A DNA stretch of 64,000 nucleotides from Acanthosepion esculentum (Eukaryota; Mollusca; Cephalopoda; Sepiida; Sepiidae), in assembly GCA_964036315.1 (NCBI GenBank), contig OZ038479.1, positions 60,208,393 to 60,272,392 on the forward strand. Direction: 5' to 3'. Positions 56,780 to 64,000 of this stretch are shown in pieces (position 1 is the first letter of the stretch; each line of letters starts with the position of its first letter). The notes under the pieces were generated by a model. It was not told where the DNA came from and searched no databases. It was given only the letters and a program-made list of their open reading frames with translations. A program made the position numbers and the translations under genes.

Positions 56780-57535
56780 CTTTAAATATTTTCTTAAAAT
56801 AATAAATAATGTATATATGAGTTTTTCATCATTTAAGATAAATCTGTTTCACAACAAAGTGTTAAATGTAAAAATTACTTTATTCATTTAAAGTCTACAC
56901 ATGCAGACAACAGAAAAATCAGTGTTAAAACCAAAAGTTAACTTTTAAAAGTGCTGTAAAGCATAAAACTTTGAAAATATCCAAAATGCATAAAATTTTT
57001 GAAAATAAAGTAACAAAAAAAAAAACTACTGCCCTGATCAGTCAGACAAAAATTAAGAATTTCCCAAGCTTCATGAAACCAAATAAAGGAAAGCATTTAT
57101 ATCCTAACAGTAAAGGATATTGAAAATTGAATCAGTGAATAGAATTCAAATTCTGGTTGAGATAGTTTGTGTTCACATATCATTAAAAACCCGTTCTGAA
57201 GAAAAGTATTTGACTGATATGTAATTAATCAAAATTCATATTGACCAGATTCTTGAAAATAAAGACGATTTTTTTCATTCGTATATTAAACAGTAACTCC
57301 AATAATTTTCATACACTTGCCTGAATTCTTCTTCAGAACTTTTTGACTGAAATGCATAAATTTAACATTATAAATTTAATATTTTTTTTTGTGATAGGCT
57401 TTCAAATCTTATATTTCAGTTGCAATTTCAGTATTTTATCTGAGAAATTCAGACAAATTAAAACTGTTTTGTCTAAAACTACACAAAAGAGTGCTGTAAA
57501 AATTCTGTTTCATAATAACAATAATAATGTTTGTA
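56780..57535 (-). terminator. conserved 3' flank of zinc-finger copy 5
   Basis: TTAAAGTCTACACATGCAGA and TTTTAAAAGTGCTGTAAAGC match 44900-44970 near copy 4, and GAATCAGTGAATAGAATTCA with TTCTGGTTGAGATAGTTTG matches the flanks of copies 1 and 2. Transcript end not defined. Confidence 0.4.
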
Positions 57536-57539
57536 TATT

Positions 57540-58075
57540 TATATTCTGCGAAAATGTTGATCCACAAACTTGAGAATCTGTTTTTGTATTAGCATGTTTA
57601 TTTTTAAAGTAATTTCTACAAATATTGATTCATATAAGGTTTAAAGAAATGGTGTATTTGAATGCATCTATCTTTTCATCTGTCGATTTTTTGAAAATTC
57701 AAATTTGCCTAATATAACAAAGATTTCTTTCCAGTGTGTACATTACATGCCTTTTCAAATTTGAAGCTTAAGAAAATGAAGCATTACAGAGTTTAGAAAA
57801 ATGGTTCTCTCCAGTGTATGCAATAAAAGTATTTTTGCATTTGCAAATGCTGATTAACACACTTCACAAGATTTTCGTTTAGTGTGTGTTTGAATATGAT
57901 ACAGAGATGAATTTAGCACAAAATATACTTAATATTTCCCAAGAATACAGTTTCTCTCCGTAAGTTCACATATAAGACTATGGAAATGCAGCCCAGAAAC
58001 TTTACAAAAATATGATCACTCTGATGCAATAAACTTGAATTTTCTACAAATGAAAATCCATAAAATTCAGGATTT
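57540..58075 (-). pseudogene. decayed fingers downstream of copy 5
   Basis: Several finger remnants on the minus strand, the counterpart of 45000-45335, all broken. Confidence 0.6.
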
Positions 58076-58852
58076 CTATATAGTGTGTATTCGCATATGA
58101 CGCTCCAAATGAGACTTCCGTGAAAATGAAGATCCACAAACTTCACAAGAATATGGTTTCTCTCCAGTGTGTATTCGCATATGGCTCACCATATTTGAAA
58201 TCTGTGAAAATTTGGATCCACAAATTTCACAAGCATAAGGTTTTTCTCCAGTATGTGTTCGCATATGACTCATTATATGTGACTTCTGTGAAAATGCAGA
58301 TCCACAAACTTCACAAGAATATGGTTTTTCTCCAGTGTGTGTTTGCATATGGCGCACCAAATGTGACTTCAGTGAAAATGCTGATCCACAAACTTCACAA
58401 GAATATGGTTTCTCTCCAGTATGTGTTCGCATATGCCCCACCAAATTTGACTTCCTTGAAAATTCAGACCCACAAACTTCACAAGAATATGGTTTTTCAC
58501 CTGTGTGTGTTTGCACATGGCGCACCAAATGTGATTTGACAGGAAATGCAGATCCACAAACTTCACAAGAATAGGGTTTCTCTCCAGTGTGCATTCGGAT
58601 ATGCTGCAAGAAATATGATTTCCTTGAAAATGCAGAACCACAATCTTCACATGAATATGGTTTTTCACCTGTGTGTGTTTGCACATGGCGCACCAAATGT
58701 GATTTGACAGGAAATGTAGATCCACAAACTTCACAAGAATAAAGTTTTTCTCCAGTGTGTTTTCGCATATGCTGTACCAAATTTGACTTCCATGGAAATG
58801 CAGATCCACAAACTTCACAAGAATATGCTTTCTTTCTAGTGTTTGCTTCCAT
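58076..58852 (-). CDS. C2H2 zinc-finger protein, 9 fingers (copy 5)
   Basis: A 258-residue protein from [15 protein letters not shown] (ATG at 58852, A at -3, G at +4) to MRIHTI. The frame stays open to 58918, but only a TTG starts it there. Nine complete C2H2 fingers with [16 protein letters not shown] repeats; no effector domain. Contact residues (-1,3,6): WNQ, VHR, RYQ, VHR, RNG, LHR, QHS, QNS, RHR. The last seven match the last seven of copy 4, so these are the two most recently separated members, and copy 5 has two fewer fingers in its N-terminal half. The acceptor is at 59402; its first exon is not found in the window. DNA-binding role inferred from family. Confidence 0.86.
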   Translation of the reverse strand: MEANTRKKAYSCEVCGSAFPWKSNLVQHMRKHTGEKLYSCEVCGSTFPVKSHLVRHVQTHTGEKPYSCEDCGSAFSRKSYFLQHIRMHTGEKPYSCEVCGSAFPVKSHLVRHVQTHTGEKPYSCEVCGSEFSRKSNLVGHMRTHTGEKPYSCEVCGSAFSLKSHLVRHMQTHTGEKPYSCEVCGSAFSQKSHIMSHMRTHTGEKPYACEICGSKFSQISNMVSHMRIHTGEKPYSCEVCGSSFSRKSHLERHMRIHTI

Positions 58853-59402
58853 ATTATACAATAATCTGACTTCACTATACACATATGTTAATTTCACAAG
58901 AACATGAATTCTTTGCAAAGTTTGCTCATATATAGCATTTTATAGTGATGATTTCTGTATGTGTATTCTTATATGGCATTCCAAATGAAAATGCAGATAC
59001 AAGAAAATTATAAGAGTATGTTTTTTTTCCTATGTGTGTTCACATATGGAACACGATATTTGAGATCTGAAAATGCAGACCCACAAACTTCAAAAGAATG
59101 TTTCTCTCCAGTATTTGTTTTCATATGATACAATAATCTGACTTCACTACACAGATTCTCTAACTTCACAAGAACATGATTTCTTGGCAATGTTTACTCA
59201 TATGTAACATTTTGTAAAGACAAATTACACATTTCAAAGTACATGCTAGTAAATTTTCACTGAGAATGTAGATATTTTTTACACAGAGAATATAGTTTAT
59301 ATTTCTCTGTTTGTGATGTAAGGTCATTTGTCTTGTTTTCTTTCATTTAAATTCACAATAATAATATTTTGCATCTCAAAGTATTTTGTATGGTTGAAAC
59401 AT
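58853..59402 (-). pseudogene. leader with a duplicated, broken start of a zinc-finger ORF
   Basis: Acceptor at 59402 (CTTTCTTTTTCTTCACAG before ATGTTTCAACC). At 59008-59190 a second leader reads NHVLVKLENLCSEVRLLYHM followed by KTNTGEKHSFEVCGSAF, a finger that has lost its first Cys and then shifts frame. It is a partial tandem duplicate, about 277 bp away, of the start of copy 5. Confidence 0.65.
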
Positions 59403-62400
59403 CTGTGAAGAAAAAGAAAGATATATTAGTAGAGACAGTAACTAATGTATTAAATCAGTTTATATTGTAATAGATACATATATCATTATAAACAAAGGCT
59501 AATTTAGTCTGGCACAGGGACACAATAATACAGCATTCAGTAAAGAACAAATACATTGCAGTTAACAGTTTCTCAAACAAAACTGCTTAACCATCATAAC
59601 TCGTCTAATATATAAATGTAAACCACTGCTGTTGACAACCCTTTATTGTTGACATATCAACACATCAACTTACCACAATCCCCAAGCTCTGTTTCTCCTC
59701 CTCTTTTTCCTCTCAGTCATGAGTCACTAGCGTTGTTGTGTAATACCAAAGTCATGGATCATCTGGCTTTCTATCCCTCCTCGGTTGTGGCTGGTGTGTC
59801 ATCTTTATCAGGGTTGATTCAGGTTTCTCCAAATCTTATCTTATTGAGGGTAAAGTATCATGTGAACCACTTATATATGTTGTATACCACAGACAAGATT
59901 GAATAATTCCTGTGGCCATCGTAAACCTTTGTCTCATGCCCAAATGCAACTCCTCAAGAACTCCTTCAATATATGCACAACCTGATTGATAACTCTAACA
60001 ACAGGTTTACTGAATATAAAGAAAACCAGGTTTAATAAAATATCTCTGTTAGCTGCTGCAAATGAAAATACTCTTCTGCTGGAGTGGTGATTTGGAAACT
60101 CTGGTCACAACTGTTAAAGTAAGAGCCACTACATCGACTTTTTCTCAATTCTTCTGTCATGCATGTGTCTATGTTCGCTCGGGCTAGTGAGATGTGGGTG
60201 TGCCTCTCATGTCTGACATCTGCTCCCAGCTCAGGAAGAATGACCATGAAACAAAATGCACACTGGCTTTATACAGAGAAATCTTTTCCAATAAAAATGA
60301 TTAACAACTTCCTCTACAAAGATGTGCCCAAGAAAATGACAATTCACAATATCCAATTTCTCCATATTCTCATAAAGTGATCAGCTAGCTTTTCTCACTA
60401 GCACTAGATCCAAAATAATGATAACTATAAAAATTGCAGATGACAGTCACAGAAAATGGCAAATCTTAATCTTAGTCGATTTTACTAATTGGCCTTATGG
60501 TATTTCCTTTATATATTCAAAGTCTTCCTAGGTATCTTCTCTAAAGATAATTAAGTAATTGGGCTGGTCAACATAAACAAATACCAAATCTTGGGGCTTA
60601 GCATAAAACGGATGTTTTGTTTCTTTTTTTAAAAATAATTTAGACCATTATTTTCTGTAATGACACACATTCTCTGGTAACATCCGAATAGTAAGTTCTC
60701 CAGAAGAGGGGGAATTCAGATAATACATTAATTGCCTTTTTTCTTATCGGCAGGTAGTGGATAGGGTTGGGAATCTTGTTTATTTTCTCAATTTTACTGA
60801 ATTTTGTTGAGTTTAAATTTGGGTTCATTTCTCCATGGAATTGTTATAATTTCATTTTAATATTTTAAAACATAAATTTTAACATGTTTTATTTTAACTT
60901 TCTTCTCAACTATTCAAATCTACTCTAAGAATTTTAACAATTGTCATCCTATTAATCATCTCTTACAATCACCATTCTGTAATTTTATGCATTTAAACTG
61001 AGCCAGTGCCCTGTTACATAAATAGTTCTAGATGTACAAAGGTATATCAGAATATGTTCAAAAATTTTCATATGTCTTGGATATCAATAGAGTTGAAGAT
61101 GTGATATAAGATATTTTTTATTAAATAAAGACATGTTTGAAGAATCAATATATTTAATATTGAATGCCATTTTCTCATACTTTAAGAATATTTTGAAAAG
61201 TGAATATGCAGTAATAGTATTGTCAAGTGAAAAAACCTTCCTTTTGGCACAGCACTTTTGCAGGTACATTTGCCAAATATTTTTATTATTACACGCATTC
61301 ATTTTGTATGGAAGTTCAAGAGGATTATTCAACAATTGTGTTACAGAAATCTATCAATAGTATCAATTTAATAGATGTTTATTAATATTTCCCATTTTTA
61401 TACAGCAATACACCCTTTAGTTTCATAAATTTTGAAATCAGAATAATTAAAAATAATCAGTGCTAATAAATTTTTATGACAAAGGTAAGAAAATGAAAAA
61501 TAAATGCAAGGAGTAAAAGTTAAAAGTATCATTTAACAATTTCTTTTAATTTCTTTTATTTACTTATTGTAGCAAAAAATAATATTCATTCGACTGAGTT
61601 TCATAGAAATCTAGAGAATTAAAAAATATGCTTGTAAACTTTTATATAAGGAAAAAGATACTTTTAAACATAAACAGTACCAATTTCTAAATGCTAATAA
61701 TTTTGGTTTTCCATTTTTTATTTTCCATTCACATGAGTTTCTTTTTGTTTTTTTTATTTAAAGTTGGGTGTGACAGTATAAGTCTACTGTTGTTGATGTA
61801 TGACATTCATGAAAACTCTTATTTTTGCTGTTTTAATTTGAAAATTAAGGATGACCATAAATTTGTACAGGAAATTTGAGTGCATTTTATGGTGAAAAAC
61901 ATTGATTTGGAAACTCTTGCAAAAATCGGATAATTGTCAGATTTCAATTATTTTTTAAACAGCATTTTATAGAAAATATTTTTAAATATATTTTTCTTTA
62001 AATCCACCCTGATGCATGAAATTTCAAGAAGTTTTTTGTGTATCATTTAATATTTATAGTAGTCATGAAGACATGTCCTTGGGGAATTTAAAACATAAAA
62101 TGTTTTTGGTCAAACAGGACACCCAATTACAGAAAACGTGCTGAGTCATAAAATAGAAAATGCAATGAAACTAAGACATTATTTAATGAGAAAAGCTTAT
62201 CATTGCTTTTATGAATAAAACATATTGACACAGTTTTTTTTATGAATAATTTTTTTATGAACTTTTTTACAAGAGTAATTTATAAACTTTTTAATTTGTA
62301 GTGGCGAAATAATATTGTTATTAGATTAAAACTGACTTCACTAATCATAAATCGAAAAGCTTACTGGAATACAACAACCCCATCAGCATTTTAAAAAGAA

Positions 62401-63217
62401 TTTTGATTTTGTGTGTGTGTGCATGTACATGAACATGTAGATTTTTTGTAAATGGGGATGTCCTTACACAACATTATCAGAAAATGTGTGGAGCACCTGT
62501 GATAAATGTAAAATATATTTGGAGTTTTGTAACATTTTTGCAAGAGGCATTTTTATAACTAAGGCTATAAAGTCAAAGTACCTAAAATTCAATAAAATAT
62601 TAGATTGCTTCAAACATTTTAAGATTACTGGGTAGTTAAAAAATCTACGTAAAAAGTAAAAAGGCATCCCATTCTATTCGTCATGTAATTCCTGCAAGTT
62701 CTGTCCCTTTACTTGAATTTCCGAAACATCAGGCTTTCAATAAATCATTTCATATGTCAGAAAGTTAACCCCTCAGTATATATAAAAAAGAAAATATGGT
62801 ATGCTGCTATATTTTTAAAAAAAGTAAATAATATTAGTTTCAGTCCAGATTAACTAAACATTAATGTTTTTCAAATAATGTTTCAGGAAAGTTTATTTCA
62901 TTTTTTAAATATTTTTTAATAATGAGAATTATGTTATGTTGGCAAATCCATCAATATGAATGAATTTATTGATTTTACAGGTAGAAAAAAATCTAAGTAG
63001 AAGAAAAAATTAAAAAAAGATTCCAATTTGGTGTCAAATACACCTATACAAAGATTCAAGATTTTTCACTTTTTAAAATAGGTACCACCACTTTCTAAAA
63101 AATTCCCAAAGATGCATTTTAAATAATTTTAACGCCATCTTTGAACATAAATTTCAGTTTTATATAGAAGATAATTGCAAAAAGCTAATCAGAATTTAAA
63201 AAAGTAATTTCTCTATA
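59403..63217. other. no gene recognised
   Basis: Would be the first intron of copy 5. The part 59640-60260 is less AT-rich and holds frames of 86 (plus) and 71 (minus) residues without any motif I know; it could be an unidentified mobile element. From 60400 on it is AT-rich, with only short low-complexity frames. Confidence 0.35.
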
Positions 63218-63765
63218 CAAGGTCTATCTGAAAAGCAATGGAACTGGGTGTGCCGTGTGAGCTATGTCCAAAAGAGGGATAAGCGGATTCTGTTATCATC
63301 TAGCATGATAGCTTGAGAGTTTATAACTGTAATCTGAGCTATCTGCAAACATTGAATTTATTTTCACATGCAAGAGTAGTGGCAGGACAAATCTTGACTG
63401 CCTTACCACAGCAATGCATCTGCTCACAACACCCTGTGCATCCGGCAATTCCTGGTTAAGAACATCACCGTACTAGAACAATCTCCCTATTCATCTGATC
63501 TTGCTCCATGTGACTAGCTCAAGGGGATCATCATGGGGACACACTTGGAAGGTGTGGAGGCCATCAAGAGAGCCTTAATAATGGAGCTGAGGGGCATCCA
63601 AGAAAAATCCTTCCAGAACTACATAGAAGCATGTCAGAAAAGATGGAAAAGTGCATTAGACTTGAGGGGGGGGATTACTTTGAAGGGGAAACCATGTTGT
63701 TTGTTGTTTGGAATTTAAATAAATTGTTTGTGACACCAGTCACATTACTTTTCAGACAGACCTTG
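63218..63765 (+). mobile_element. internally deleted mariner element
   Basis: Inverted ends CAAGGTCTATCTGAAAAGCA and (reversed) CAAGGTCTGTCTGAAAAGTA, with TA on the left and CA on the right. Inside, the plus strand reads SIRQFL-like residues, then SPYSSDLAPCD with the third catalytic Asp, LEGVEAIKRALIMELRGIQE, and in the next frame GGDYFEGE of the mariner C-terminus. The N-terminal two thirds are missing; stops and a G-run frameshift are present. A mobilisable but non-autonomous remnant. Confidence 0.85.
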
Positions 63766-64000
63766 CATAAATGTTTTAGGCATTTTTACAACATTCAAAT
63801 GATTTTTATTACTTATTGACTCATCAAGCTGCCATTGTATACAAAGAATGTGATCAAGAAATTTAAACTCCAATATTTGTCCATGAGATATGTTCTAAAT
63901 TCTATTGCTAAATATGAAAATTAACTGGATTTTCTAAAAGCAATGTTTAGCTTTTACTTAGAATGAAAATAAAGTTTTATTTACACATAGCAGCCTGTGA
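63766..64000. other. no gene recognised
   Basis: Short AT-rich end of the window with no feature visible. Confidence 0.3.

Overview
The window looks like AT-rich animal nuclear DNA, probably from a mollusc or another lophotrochozoan. This is inferred from expanded C2H2 zinc-finger genes, introns with GT/AG sites, 5S/tRNA-headed SINEs, BEL and gypsy LTR elements, Tc1/mariner elements, and a SINE tail of a type I associate with molluscs. Species cannot be read from the sequence. I see no bacterial operons, CRISPR arrays or convincing functional rRNA/tRNA genes.

The backbone is a tandem array of five C2H2 zinc-finger cassettes, all on the minus strand, with terminal exons roughly 11-13 kb apart (about 8, 21.5, 33, 46 and 58.5 kb). 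Each has a shared 3' flank with an AATAAA or related AT-rich tract, a run of decayed fingers, one long zinc-finger ORF in a single terminal exon, a finger-derived leader, and a very similar splice acceptor (edges at 9009, 22105, 33834, 46573 and 59402). Three have a matching first exon ending in a consensus donor (edges 13184, 35926, 52994). Copies 1 (14 fingers), 3 (9), 4 (11) and 5 (9) are intact ORFs; copy 2 is a pseudogene. Within an ORF the fingers are nearly identical except at the predicted DNA-contact positions -1, 3 and 6.

The introns and gaps are filled by transposable elements, mostly decayed. From left to right: tRNA-derived repeats (0-0.4 kb), 5S-tRNA chimeric SINEs (1.7-3.1, 31.8-32.1, 54.8-55.1 kb), a fold-back element (9.6-10.1 kb), a LINE RT scrap (14.2 kb), two deletion derivatives of a DUF4817-type mariner (15.2 and 49.4 kb), a LINE RNase H fragment (24.7-25.6 kb), a broken Ty3/gypsy element on the minus strand (26.6-30.8 kb) interrupted by two plus-strand LTR-like blocks, a GC-richer LINE (36.3-37.7 kb), a minus-strand LTR (38.2-38.8 kb), a decayed BEL/Pao element on the plus strand (39.5-44.2 kb) followed by a gypsy RT scrap, a Tc1 element with IR/DR ends split by a SINE-like insertion (46.6-48.6 kb), and an internally deleted mariner (63.2-63.8 kb).

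Functionally, the plausible host genes are the four zinc-finger ORFs, predicted nuclear DNA-binding proteins with no visible KRAB, BTB, SCAN or other effector domain. Everything else is transposon-derived or unassigned. All homology statements come from reading and comparing by eye; no search or alignment program was run.
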